NCBI GenBank assembly: GCA_963848525.1
Contig: CAWKDZ010000001.1
Span: 310,001 to 374,000 of the forward strand
Length of the DNA stretch: 64,000 nt
Direction of reading: 5' to 3'
DNA from: JACCTU01 sp963848525
GTDB lineage: Bacteria; Actinomycetota; Thermoleophilia; Gaiellales; Gaiellaceae
The notes beneath the pieces were generated by a model. The model was not told the DNA's origin. It saw nothing but the letters and a program-made list of their open reading frames with translations, and did no database searches. This document shows, piece by piece, positions 15,843 through 23,656 of the stretch (positions are counted from its first letter, which is position 1; the number at the start of each line of letters is the position of its first letter). The position numbers and the translations under genes were made by a program.

Positions 15843-16343
15843 TCAGCTGCAGTTAACGGCCGACGGGCAGCGCTTCGCGGGGCCACGGAGCTGGGCGCGC
15901 GCGGCTCTTGGGAGCGTGACGGTCTGGGCCTCCAGGAAGAAACTCCGCGGCGCGCGGACCATCGCGCGCGCGACCGCAGTGGAGACGATCGTGCAGCCGC
16001 TGAACCCCGTGCCCCCGCTCCAGGGCATTTGCTCCCAGCCGGCCACGGGCGGGCGCAGGTCGAAGGTGCGAACGACCCGGGCTCGCCGTCCGGGAACGAC
16101 ACGGCGAAGCTGGACGGAGCGCGTCCGGTCGCGTGTGAAGACGCTGAACTTCCAGCAGGCGCTGGCCGCGTTCGTGGCGAAGTGCACGGTCCAGTAGACG
16201 TCTCCCCGCGCGGTCGGGTCCTGCACCGGCTTGAAGCGGGACAGCGGGAACTGGTACCCCTCGAAGCTCGGCTCCGCGGCCGCCCCTGCGCCGGCGAGCG
16301 CAAGCGCCAGCGCACCGACGAACGTCGCGGTCGCCGCGCGCAC
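15843..16343 (-). CDS. Secreted protein of unknown function
   Basis: 166 residues from GTG 16343: a hydrophobic signal segment (ATFVGALALALAGAGAAA), cleavage likely just before EPSFEGYQFPLSRFKP. The mature part contains TVHFATNAASACWKFSVFTRDRTRSV, an immunoglobulin-like beta pattern, and four cysteines including a C-terminal VNCS. A longer in-frame reading only adds Arg/Pro-rich sequence. Lies directly downstream of the small Lys/Ser-rich gene, so probably co-transcribed. Unknown function. Confidence 0.6.
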   Translation of the reverse strand: MRAATATFVGALALALAGAGAAAEPSFEGYQFPLSRFKPVQDPTARGDVYWTVHFATNAASACWKFSVFTRDRTRSVQLRRVVPGRRARVVRTFDLRPPVAGWEQMPWSGGTGFSGCTIVSTAVARAMVRAPRSFFLEAQTVTLPRAARAQLRGPAKRCPSAVNCS

Positions 16344-16350
16344 TGAAGGC

Positions 16351-16584
16351 TTAGCGCTTGCGCGCGGTCGCCTTGCCGCCCTTACGCCCGGCGGCCTTCT
16401 TCTGTGCCGTCGTTCCGCCCTGGCTGGACGAGGAGCGGGACGAGCTCGAGTGGGACTTCTTGCCACCTCGGCTCGACGCTCCTGGCGAGTTGGCGATCCG
16501 CGCCGCGCGCTCCTTCGACATGCCCTTGTCCTTCAGGGCTTCGTACTGCTTCTCGTTCTTGACGCTCGGTCGCTTGTCGGGCAT
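16351..16584 (-). CDS. Short Lys/Ser-rich conserved protein
   Basis: 77 residues from ATG 16584 with a good ribosome site (GGAGGGG). N-terminal MPDKRPSVKNEKQYEALKDK then GMSKERAARIANSPG is a conserved actinobacterial short motif; the rest is low-complexity Ser/Gly/Lys (SHSSSSRSSSSQGG... KKAAGRKGGKATARKR), likely disordered and possibly nucleic-acid binding. Function unknown. Confidence 0.75.
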   Translation of the reverse strand: MPDKRPSVKNEKQYEALKDKGMSKERAARIANSPGASSRGGKKSHSSSSRSSSSQGGTTAQKKAAGRKGGKATARKR

Positions 16585-16650
16585 CGACCCCTCCTTCGCT
16601 GGACACGACGGTCGTTCCCGCCGCGCCGAGCGGGAAACGACAATGGTCGC

Positions 16651-17685
16651 GTGACGGAGTTCACTCCCGGGCGCGAGCTGGGACTGGCGTTCTACGACGA
16701 AGTCGTTCGCGGGCTCGTCGGCGACTTGCGGCACTCGGCCGCACTGCTCGGCTGGGGGTCGGACGTGCTCGGCTTCGACACGGCCCGCTCGACCGACCAC
16801 GGTTGGGGACCGCGCCTCCAGGTGTTCGTCGCGGCCGAGGACGTCGAGCGGATCGTGAAGGCGGTCGAGGCGGGGCTCCCCGACTCGTTCCGCGGCTGGC
16901 CGGCCCGGTTCGGCTGGGACGACGTGCCGGCGACCCATCACGTGACCGTCACGGCGCTCGGCGACTGGCTCGAGGGTCAGCTCGGCTTCGACCCCCGCGG
17001 CGGGCTGACCACGATCGACTGGCTCGCACTCCCCCAGCAACTGCTGCTCGAGCTCACAGCGGGCGCCGTCTACCACGACGGCACGGGCGAGCTCGAACCG
17101 CTGCGGGCGGCGCTCGCGTGGTACCCCGAGGACATCTGGCGCTGGCTCGTCGGCTGCCAGTGGTGGCGGATCGACCAGGAGGAGCCGTTCGTCGGCCGCA
17201 CGGCGGAAGTGGGCGACGACCTCGGCTCACGGATCGTCGCCGCGCGGCTCGCACGGGACGCGATGCGGCTCTGCTTTCTCTTCGAGCGCCGCTATGCGCC
17301 GTACAGCAAGTGGCTCGGCTCGGCGTTCGCACGACTCGACGCGGCGGAGGACGTCGGCCCGCCGCTCGAGCGGCTCGTCGCGGCAGACGACTACGACGAG
17401 CGCAGCGCGGCCTGGGTCGAGGCGGTCGAGTCCCTCGCCTCACGGCACAACGCGCTCGGCCTGACGGAGGCGCTCGACCCGACGACGCGTCCCTTCCACG
17501 ACAGGCCGTTTCGCGTCCTCGACGCCGGGCGCTTCGCGCACGCGTGCTTCGAGACCGTCGATGAGCCGGCGCTGCGCGAGCTGCCTCGTACCGGCGCGAT
17601 CGATCAGCTGGTCGACTCGACGGACGCGTTGAGCCACGGCCACGTCGCACGCCGACTGCGGGCGTTCTACGGCGCGACGACGTAG
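16651..17685 (+). CDS. DUF4037 nucleotidyltransferase-like protein
   Basis: 344 residues from GTG 16651. The N-terminus FTPGRELGLAFYDEVVRGLV followed by HSAALLGWGSDVLGFDTARSTDHGWGPRL matches DUF4037 proteins: a G-S-D...D-x-x pattern resembles the polymerase-beta nucleotidyltransferase active site (GSDVLGFDTARSTDHDWG). The central part has TWYPEDIW-like ALAWYPEDIWRWLV and QWWRIDQEE. Cytoplasmic, no membrane segments. The biochemical role of this family is not known to me. Confidence 0.75.
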   Translation: MTEFTPGRELGLAFYDEVVRGLVGDLRHSAALLGWGSDVLGFDTARSTDHGWGPRLQVFVAAEDVERIVKAVEAGLPDSFRGWPARFGWDDVPATHHVTVTALGDWLEGQLGFDPRGGLTTIDWLALPQQLLLELTAGAVYHDGTGELEPLRAALAWYPEDIWRWLVGCQWWRIDQEEPFVGRTAEVGDDLGSRIVAARLARDAMRLCFLFERRYAPYSKWLGSAFARLDAAEDVGPPLERLVAADDYDERSAAWVEAVESLASRHNALGLTEALDPTTRPFHDRPFRVLDAGRFAHACFETVDEPALRELPRTGAIDQLVDSTDALSHGHVARRLRAFYGATT

Positions 17686-17744
17686 ACGCTCGCGTCGAGC
17701 GGGCCGAAGCCGTCGCGGACCCCGCCGAAGGTAGCCTCCGTCCC

Positions 17745-18233
17745 GTGAGGCGTGCGTTGATTCTCGCCGCCGTCCTCGTGCTCGCCGGCTGCGGCGGGGA
17801 CGAGCCCGCCGAGCTTCCGCCGCAACCCGCCGCACGTGAGGCGCCCGGCGTCGAGGGCATCACGCTCGACGGCGACCGCGCCTCGCTCGCCGCGCTGCGG
17901 GGCAAGCCCGTCGTCGTCAACGTCTGGTCGTCCTGGTGACTGACCTGCCGCGGCGAGGCGGGTGCCTACGCGAAGTTCGTCGAGGCTCACCCGGAGCTGC
18001 AGTTCCTCGGGCTCGACGTCGCTGACACGCCCGACCGCGCCCGCGCGTTCGTCCGTGAGTTCGGCTGGACCTGGCCGTCGATCGTCGATCCGGCGAGGCA
18101 GCGCGCGAAGCGCCTCGGCGCCGACTACCAGCCGTACGTCGCCGTGATCGGCGCCGAGGGCCGTGTCGTCGCGTCGTTCGCGGGCGGCGGCGACGAGGCG
18201 ACGTGGGAGGCGCTCGTCGCGAAGCTCGAGTGA
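17745..18233 (+). CDS. Thioredoxin-like (TlpA/ResA) lipoprotein with in-frame TGA: candidate UxxC selenoprotein
   Basis: Read through TGA 17937-17939, this is a 162-residue thioredoxin-fold protein. It starts at GTG 17745 with a lipoprotein signal (LILAAVLVLAGC, lipobox LAGC), then ITLDGDRASLAALRGKPVVVN and VWSSW-[TGA]-LTC, where redoxins have WxxWCxxC. After the TGA the same frame gives RGEAGAYAKFVEAHPELQFL, GLDVADTPDRARAFV, the cis-Pro-region candidate YQPYVAVIGAEGRVV and an ordinary TGA stop at 18231-18233. The TGA therefore replaces exactly the first redox cysteine, so selenocysteine is the simplest reading. A point nonsense mutation or sequence error is the alternative. The next gene starts inside its real stop (GTGA), so the full-length frame is the one embedded in the operon. 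Confidence 0.7.
17960..17992 (+). promoter_or_regulatory. Candidate bacterial SECIS stem-loop
   Basis: GGGTG (17960-17964) pairs with CACCC (17988-17992), followed inward by CC (17965-17966)/GG (17984-17985) and ACG (17968-17970)/CGT (17978-17980), leaving apical loop CGAAGTT with a GT (GU). The loop begins 31 bases after the TGA, in the range expected of bacterial SECIS elements. Found by eye; energy not computed. Confidence 0.3.
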
Positions 18234-18892
18234 CGCGGCGCTACGGGCCGCACCCCGCACAGGTCGTCGACGTCTACGAGGCGTCGGGCACGCGCCGCGC
18301 CGTCGTCGCGGTCATCCACGGCGGCTTCTGGCGCGCCCGCTACGAGCGCGACCTGATGGCGCCGCTGTGCCGCGACCTCGCCGCGCGCGGCTACGAAGCG
18401 TGGAACCTCGAGTACCGCCGCCTCGGCGCGGGCGGCGGCTGGCCGTGGACCTTCGACGACGTGCGCTCTGCAACCGCGGGTGCGGGGGTGACGCTCGGCC
18501 ACTCCGCGGGCGGTCACCTGGCGCTCTGGGCGGCTGCCGAGCACGGCGCCGCGCTCGCCGTCGCGCAGGCGGGGGTCGTCGACCTCCACGAAGCGTGGCG
18601 GCTCGGTCTCAGCTCGGGCGTTGCGGCCGAGTTGCTCGGTGGGACGCCCGACGATGTGCCCGAGCAGTACGCGGCAGCGTCGCCCGCAGCGCGACTCCCG
18701 CTCGGCGTCGCGCAGCTCCTCGTCCACGGACGCCACGACGATACGGTCCCCGTCGAGATGAGCCGCGCCTACGCGCAGCGTGCCCGCGAGGCCGGCGACG
18801 AGGTCGAGCTGGTCGAGACGGACGAAGGCCACTTCGAGTGCCTCGACCCGTCGTCCGCGAGCTGGGCGGCGATCCTCGAGCGGCTCCCGTGA
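18230..18892 (+). CDS. Alpha/beta hydrolase, kynurenine-formamidase-like
   Basis: 220 residues from GTG 18230, overlapping the upstream stop. Oxyanion motif HGGFWRARY (~31), nucleophile GHSAGGHLALW (Ser ~92), acid in HGRHDDTVP and His in EGHFECLDP give a complete catalytic triad. HGGxW plus GHSAGGH is the pattern of alpha/beta-fold arylformamidases that hydrolyse N-formyl-kynurenine. The directly overlapping downstream kynureninase supports that role. Carboxylesterase is the generic alternative. Confidence 0.75.
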   Translation: MTRRYGPHPAQVVDVYEASGTRRAVVAVIHGGFWRARYERDLMAPLCRDLAARGYEAWNLEYRRLGAGGGWPWTFDDVRSATAGAGVTLGHSAGGHLALWAAAEHGAALAVAQAGVVDLHEAWRLGLSSGVAAELLGGTPDDVPEQYAAASPAARLPLGVAQLLVHGRHDDTVPVEMSRAYAQRAREAGDEVELVETDEGHFECLDPSSASWAAILERLP

Positions 18893-20121
18893 CGCCCCGC
18901 GCCGCAGCGGAGGAGCTCGACCGCACCGATCCACTCGCGCGCTTTCGCGAGAGCTTCGTCGTCGACGACCCGGAGTGGATCTACGCGGACGGAAACTCAC
19001 TCGGACGCCTGCCCCGGGAGACCGTCGAGCGTCTCCGCGCCCGCATCGACGAATGGGGATCCCGCCTCGTCACGGCGTGGCCCGACTGGATCGACCTCCC
19101 GCTCGAGCTCGGCGACCTGCTAGCGACGGACGTGCTCGGCGCGCGCGCGGGAGAGGTCGTCGTCTCGGACTCGACCACCGTCAACCTGTACAAGCTCGCG
19201 GCCGCGGCGCTCGCGCGACGACCCGGCGCGCTCGTCACCGACGCGTCGAACTTCCCGACCGACCGCTATGTGCTCGAGGGCCTCGGGGAGCTCGTCACCT
19301 TCGAGTGCGACGAGCTCGCCGGCCCGACTCCCGACGACGTCGTGCGCGCGTGCGCGGGGCGAGACGTCTCACTCGTCTGCCTCTCGCACGTCGGCTACCG
19401 GTCCGGTGCACTCGCGGACCTCCCCGAGGTGACCGCGGCCGCGCACGACGCCGGCGCCTTGATGCTCTGGGACCTGAGCCACTCCGCCGGCGCCGTTCCG
19501 ATCGAGCTCGAGGACGCAGGCGTCGACCTCGCCGTCGGATGTACGTACAAGTACCTCAACGGCGGACCGGGCGCGCCCGCGTTCCTCTACGTGCGCGCGT
19601 CGCTGCACGAGACGCTGCGCTCGCCGATCTGGGGCTGGTTCGGCCAGCGAGACCAGTTCGCGATGGGTGCCGCCTACGACCCTGTCCCCGGGATCGGCCG
19701 CTTCCTTGCGGGCACGCCTCCGATCCTCGACGTCACCGCGGTCGAGGTCGGCGCGCGGCTGGTCGCGGAGGCCGGGATCGAGGCGTTGCGAGCGAAGAGC
19801 GTCGAGCTGACCGAGCTGCTCGTTCGACTCCACGACGAGCGCCTCGCGCCGCTCGGGTTCGCGCTCGGCTCTCCGCGCGACCCCGCGCAGCGCGGCGCGC
19901 ACGTCTCGGTGCGGCACGCTGACGCGTGGCGCATCTGCCGCGCGTTGATCGAGCGTGCCGAGGTCGTCCCCGACTTCCGTGGCCCCGACTCGATCCGGCT
20001 CGGGCTGCCGCCGCTCTACAGCCGCTTCGTCGACGCGTGGGAGCTCGTCGACCGCCTCGCGCGACTCGTCGAGAGCGGCGAATACCTCGAGGTCGAGGCG
20101 GGAACGCTGCGTGTGACGTGA
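18889..20121 (+). CDS. kynU: Kynureninase
   Basis: A 410-residue PLP enzyme cleaving kynurenine to anthranilate and alanine. YADGNSLGRLPRETVERL near the N-terminus, VSDSTTVNLYKLAAAAL, DASNFPTDRYVLEG, MLWDLSHSAGAVPIEL with the aspartate of the PLP site, CTYKYLNGGPGAPAFLYV carrying the Schiff-base lysine, and IWGWFGQRDQFAM are all classical. GTG start overlaps the hydrolase stop (GTGA), and its own stop overlaps the UDG start. Tryptophan dioxygenase is not in the window. Confidence 0.92.
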   Translation: MTPRAAAEELDRTDPLARFRESFVVDDPEWIYADGNSLGRLPRETVERLRARIDEWGSRLVTAWPDWIDLPLELGDLLATDVLGARAGEVVVSDSTTVNLYKLAAAALARRPGALVTDASNFPTDRYVLEGLGELVTFECDELAGPTPDDVVRACAGRDVSLVCLSHVGYRSGALADLPEVTAAAHDAGALMLWDLSHSAGAVPIELEDAGVDLAVGCTYKYLNGGPGAPAFLYVRASLHETLRSPIWGWFGQRDQFAMGAAYDPVPGIGRFLAGTPPILDVTAVEVGARLVAEAGIEALRAKSVELTELLVRLHDERLAPLGFALGSPRDPAQRGAHVSVRHADAWRICRALIERAEVVPDFRGPDSIRLGLPPLYSRFVDAWELVDRLARLVESGEYLEVEAGTLRVT

Positions 20122-20720
20122 CCGCCGCCGCGTACCTGCCCGACTCGCGCGACCTCTCCAGCCTCCGCGAAGCCGCGAGCGTCTGCCACGGCTGTGAGCT
20201 CTGGCGCGCAGCCACCCAGACCGTGTTCGGCGAAGGCAAGCGACAGGCGGAGGTGATGTTCGTCGGCGAGCAGCCGGGTGACCAGGAGGACCAGCAGGGC
20301 AAGCCGTTCGTCGGCCCGGCCGGACGGATGCTCGACAAGGCGCTCGAGGACGTCGGCATCGACCGCGGGCGCGTGTACGTCACGAACGCGGTCAAGCATT
20401 TCAAGTGGCAGCCACGCGGTAAGCGGCGGATCCACCAGAAGCCGAACTGGACTGAGATGACCGCGTGCCGCCCCTGGCTCGACGCAGAGATCGAGAGCGT
20501 CAAGCCGCGCGTGATCGTCTGCCTCGGCGCGACGGCCGCGCAGGGCCTGCTCGGGCGTCAGTTTCGCGTCACGAAGCAGCGGGGCGAGCCGGTCGACTCG
20601 CCCCTCGCCGAAACGGTGCTCGCGACGATCCACCCGTCGGCGATCCTCCGCGCGGAGGACCGCGACGCCGAATACGCGGGCTTCGTCGACGACCTCCGCA
20701 AGGTCGCCGCGCTGCTGTAG
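20118..20720 (+). CDS. Family-4 uracil-DNA glycosylase (Fe-S)
   Basis: A 200-residue base-excision enzyme removing uracil from DNA. Motif VMFVGEQPGDQEDQQGKPFVG contains the catalytic Glu/Asp region; VYVTNAVKHFKW and the C-terminal IHPSAILR complete the active site. CHGC near residue 23 plus two later cysteines (TACRPWL, VIVCLG) fit the four 4Fe-4S ligands. GTG 20118 overlaps the kynU stop. The intact counterpart of the degenerate relative at 1632. Confidence 0.9.
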   Translation: MTAAAYLPDSRDLSSLREAASVCHGCELWRAATQTVFGEGKRQAEVMFVGEQPGDQEDQQGKPFVGPAGRMLDKALEDVGIDRGRVYVTNAVKHFKWQPRGKRRIHQKPNWTEMTACRPWLDAEIESVKPRVIVCLGATAAQGLLGRQFRVTKQRGEPVDSPLAETVLATIHPSAILRAEDRDAEYAGFVDDLRKVAALL

Positions 20721-21113
20721 CTACGAGGCCGTGTTGAGCAGGTTCTCCACGCGCTCGACGCCCTGGACCTTGCGGACCCGGTCCTCGAGCTCGCCGACGA
20801 GCTCCTGGCGCTCGACCTGACCCCGCAGGAAGACGACGCCGTTCTCGACGTTGACGTCGACGTCGCCCTTCGGCGAGTCGGCCGGCCGGAAGACCTCCGA
20901 CTCGACCTTGGCCTTCAGCGTCTGGTCGTCGAACGTCTTGGGCTCCTCGCGCAGGTGCGTGGCCTTCTGCTTGAGCGCGTGCGCCTCGGAATTGAAGCTC
21001 CGCGCCCGCTGACGGACGAACGCGATCACACGCTCGCGCCGCTGCGCGCCCTGCTGCGGATCGAAGAAGTACTTGAGCACGGCAGCGATCGCCGCGAGTC
21101 TCAAAAAGCGCAT
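20721..21113 (-). CDS. BON-domain protein
   Basis: 130 residues. An N-terminal hydrophobic stretch MRFLRLAAIAAVLKYFFDPQQG is typical of envelope-associated proteins in which FDPQQGARRR follows a short anchor. A charged helix (~25-60) precedes one BON domain (~65-127: LKAKVESEVF, DVDVNVENGVVFLRGQV, VQGVERVENLLNTAS), a small phospholipid- or surface-binding fold. Convergent with the UDG gene, stops adjacent. ATG start. Confidence 0.8.
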   Translation of the reverse strand: MRFLRLAAIAAVLKYFFDPQQGAQRRERVIAFVRQRARSFNSEAHALKQKATHLREEPKTFDDQTLKAKVESEVFRPADSPKGDVDVNVENGVVFLRGQVERQELVGELEDRVRKVQGVERVENLLNTAS

Positions 21114-21173
21114 GTCTGACTCAACCCCTCTCTGACGTGGCTAGAACGAGGGGTTGCTACCCCGCTTTCACCC

Positions 21174-21199
21174 GCGCGAAAACGCGGAGGTTTTCGCGC
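21174..21199 (-). terminator. Terminator hairpin
   Basis: GCGCGAAAAC (21174-21183) pairs perfectly with GTTTTCGCGC (21190-21199), loop GCGGAG, directly after the stop of the 21203-21511 gene. A second inverted repeat, AACCCCTC/GAGGGGTT at 21123-21155, follows before the BON gene. Confidence 0.7.
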
Positions 21200-21202
21200 G
21201 CC

Positions 21203-21511
21203 CTAGTCGCCCCAGTCGAAGTCCCGCGAGCGGCTCCAGAGACCTGTGTCGGTCTCCTCGCCGTGCGTGGTGTCCTCGCCTGGCCAACCGAGAGGGCTTG
21301 CGACCGCGACGACCTCGGGGGCCTCGAGCCCCTCCTGCGTCTCTTCGAACCGCGCCTGCTCCTCGGTCTTGAACAGCGGATGGTTGTGGAACGGGTCTTC
21401 GGCGTGGTACTGCCGCAACGGCATCTGCTGCTCGAGCTCCGAATTGCGAGTGCGAAGCTCCAGATGCTCCTGAATCACTTGTGCGAACAACGAGGGACTT
21501 TCTACCGGCAT
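21203..21511 (-). CDS. Acidic conserved hypothetical protein
   Basis: 102 residues from ATG 21511 with GAGGAAAG just upstream. Sequence SPSLFAQVIQEHLELRTRNS is a predicted helix; EDPFHNHPLFKTEEQARFEET is strongly acidic and the tail WSRSRDFDWGD is acidic/aromatic. No signal peptide, no cysteines. I recognise no named family. It stands between the diguanylate cyclase and BON genes with its own terminator. Confidence 0.65.
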   Translation of the reverse strand: MPVESPSLFAQVIQEHLELRTRNSELEQQMPLRQYHAEDPFHNHPLFKTEEQARFEETQEGLEAPEVVAVASPLGWPGEDTTHGEETDTGLWSRSRDFDWGD

Positions 21512-21608
21512 CTTTCCTCCGAGCTCGGGGCCAGGGGCTGGGCGAGTGGCCGGGATTGTAAGGCCACGGTGAACTCTGACGAAACCTGGGGCGGGAGGTT
21601 AGCGGAGA

Positions 21609-23411
21609 TTACGGACGGCTGACGGCGGCTTGCGTCGCATGACGAACGCGATTCTTCCCAGTTCGTTTCGCTTCGTACAAAGCCTCGTCGGCGGCCGCGA
21701 CGAGCGTCTCGACGTCCCAACCCGGCTCGTGCTCGGCAACGCCGAAGCTGGCGGTGATGCGCACGGGGACGCCCTCGGGCGTCAAGAGCGTGCGGTCCTC
21801 GAGGTACTGGCGCACGCGCTCTGACAGGCGGACCGCCCCTGCGCGATCGGTGCCGGGCAGCACGATCAGGAACTCCTCGCCGCCCCAGCGACCGGCGACG
21901 TCGACGTCGCGCACCGAGTTCTCGAGCAACCGCGAGAACTCCCGCAGCACGGTGTCGCCGACCGGGTGTCCGTGCTCGTCGTTGACCGCCTTGAAGTCGT
22001 CGAGGTCGCCGAGCACGATCGCGAGCGGGCCGCCGAAGCGGTACGCACGTGCGACCTCGGCGTCCAGCGTGTCCTCGCAGTGGCGCCGGTTCGCGAGGCC
22101 CGTCAGCCCGTCGGCGAGCGCCTGCCGCTCGACGATGCGATGCAGCTTGGCGTTGTCGAGCGCAACGACCGATTGGGCGACGAGCGACGCCGCGGTCAAC
22201 CTCGCCTCGCCGTCGAAATTGCGGCCGAAAAGGAAGAGCGTGCCGAACGACGCGTCGCGTCCTGCACGCAGCGGCAGCTCGAGCTGATCGGCGCCGGTGC
22301 CGGGAGCGCCGACCTCGACGATCTGCCCGTCCGCGCCGATCAGCATCCCGCCCGTCGCGCCCGTCCCCTCGACGGCGGTCTCGACGATCGCGCGCAGAAG
22401 CTGGTCGGTGTCGTGCGTCGCGGCGAGCGCGTCGCCAAAGCGCGAAATTGCCTCGCGCAGGCGGTGGCGCTCCGACTCCAGCTCGACGAGCCTGACCTGC
22501 AGCTGGTCCGCCATCTGGTTGAACGCGTTGCCGAGCTTCGCGAACTCGTCTCGCCCGCGGACGGGCACGCGCTCGTCGAGCTTGCCGCGCGCGATCGCGT
22601 TCGCGGTCCGCGCGACGTTCGAGAGCGTGCGGACGATCGAGCGCCCTTCGACGTACGCGACGATCGCAACCAGGAGCAACGCGGCGAGCAGCCCGACGAG
22701 CAAGCGCTTCTGGATCATGGCGGTGGCGGCGTCGATCTCGGCCTGCGGCGCGATCACGCCGAGCGTGGGTCCGGGCCGATCCCCGATCGCCGAGGCGACG
22801 AGCGCTCGGAACCGCGCGTCGCCGACCGAGACCGTCACTGGACGCTCGGCCGGCACGTCCAGCGCGGTCTGTGCCCAACCCGCTCCGGCGACGAGACGCC
22901 CGTCGTCGACCACCACGAAGCGATCGGTGTCCTGGACCCCCGACCGCTCCTGCACCTTGCGCAAGAGCTCGGTGTCGAGCGGCAGGGCGGCGATCACGTA
23001 GCCGAGCGGCCCCTTCGGCCCGACGACGACCACGCGCCGCTCGGCGGCCAGCGTCGGCACAGCGCCCACGACGAAGTCAGGCGCCTCGACGCGGATGTGG
23101 GGCGTCGCGCGCACGAGTCGGCGGGCTACCGCCGCATCGCCGCGCGCGAGGGCCGACTGAAGCGTCGGGTTGCTCGCGAGCGTCGTCGCCCGGCGGAACG
23201 CCTCGTCGAGGTCCTCGCCGTATGCGACCACTGCGGAGCGCAGCCCCGACTGGAGGCGCGCGTCGACGCGACGAACCTCGCTCTGCTCGGCGACCGAGCT
23301 GAAGCCCCAGAACGCCGCGGCCGCAGGCAGCAGCGAGAGCAGCAGGAAGTAGCCGACGAGTTTGAACTTGAAGCTCCTGGTCAGGAGTGCTCCCGGGCCG
23401 CGATACCTCAT
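21609..23411 (-). CDS. Membrane diguanylate cyclase (HAMP-GAF-GGDEF)
   Basis: 600 residues. TM1 ~17-37, an extracytoplasmic sensor region ~38-235 (dCache/CHASE-like), TM2 ~236-255, HAMP ~256-310 (GKLDERVPVRGRDEFAKLGNAF), a coiled linker, a GAF-like domain ~325-430, then GGDEF ~440-590 with DGLTGLANRRH, LGDLDDFKAVND and the active-site GRWGGEEFLIVLPG. RDVD five residues before GGEEF is an intact inhibitory I-site, so product feedback is expected. It makes c-di-GMP in response to an unknown external signal. Confidence 0.92.
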   Translation of the reverse strand: MRYRGPGALLTRSFKFKLVGYFLLLSLLPAAAAFWGFSSVAEQSEVRRVDARLQSGLRSAVVAYGEDLDEAFRRATTLASNPTLQSALARGDAAVARRLVRATPHIRVEAPDFVVGAVPTLAAERRVVVVGPKGPLGYVIAALPLDTELLRKVQERSGVQDTDRFVVVDDGRLVAGAGWAQTALDVPAERPVTVSVGDARFRALVASAIGDRPGPTLGVIAPQAEIDAATAMIQKRLLVGLLAALLLVAIVAYVEGRSIVRTLSNVARTANAIARGKLDERVPVRGRDEFAKLGNAFNQMADQLQVRLVELESERHRLREAISRFGDALAATHDTDQLLRAIVETAVEGTGATGGMLIGADGQIVEVGAPGTGADQLELPLRAGRDASFGTLFLFGRNFDGEARLTAASLVAQSVVALDNAKLHRIVERQALADGLTGLANRRHCEDTLDAEVARAYRFGGPLAIVLGDLDDFKAVNDEHGHPVGDTVLREFSRLLENSVRDVDVAGRWGGEEFLIVLPGTDRAGAVRLSERVRQYLEDRTLLTPEGVPVRITASFGVAEHEPGWDVETLVAAADEALYEAKRTGKNRVRHATQAAVSRP

Positions 23412-23467
23412 CCGAGTGATTTCGGCGGATCGGGCCTAGAACATGAGGGCCAAGGTAGGCTCCGGCC

Positions 23468-23647
23468 GTGCCCCGTCTCCGCACACCCGGCCCGGTCGGG
23501 CTCGCGCTGACCGCGTTCGAGGTCTGGCGCCGGCTCCCTGCGGCTCAGCGGAAGCAGATCCTCGAGGCGACGCGCCGGCAGGCGCCCAGGGCCGCCGCCG
23601 CGGCGTTCGCCTACTGGCGGGCCCGCCAGGCGCGGCGCCCGCGCTAG
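23468..23647 (+). CDS. 59-residue basic protein
   Basis: GTG 23468 to TAG 23647 in the gap between the cyclase and 2-oxoglutarate dehydrogenase genes. MPRLRTPGPVGLALTAFEVW then RRLPAAQRKQILEATRR and an Ala/Arg-rich helix; the VWRRLPxAQRKQILExxRR pattern looks conserved in this bacterial group. Arg-rich, cytoplasmic, function unknown. Confidence 0.55.
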   Translation: MPRLRTPGPVGLALTAFEVWRRLPAAQRKQILEATRRQAPRAAAAAFAYWRARQARRPR

Positions 23648-23656
23648 GCGCCAGAG

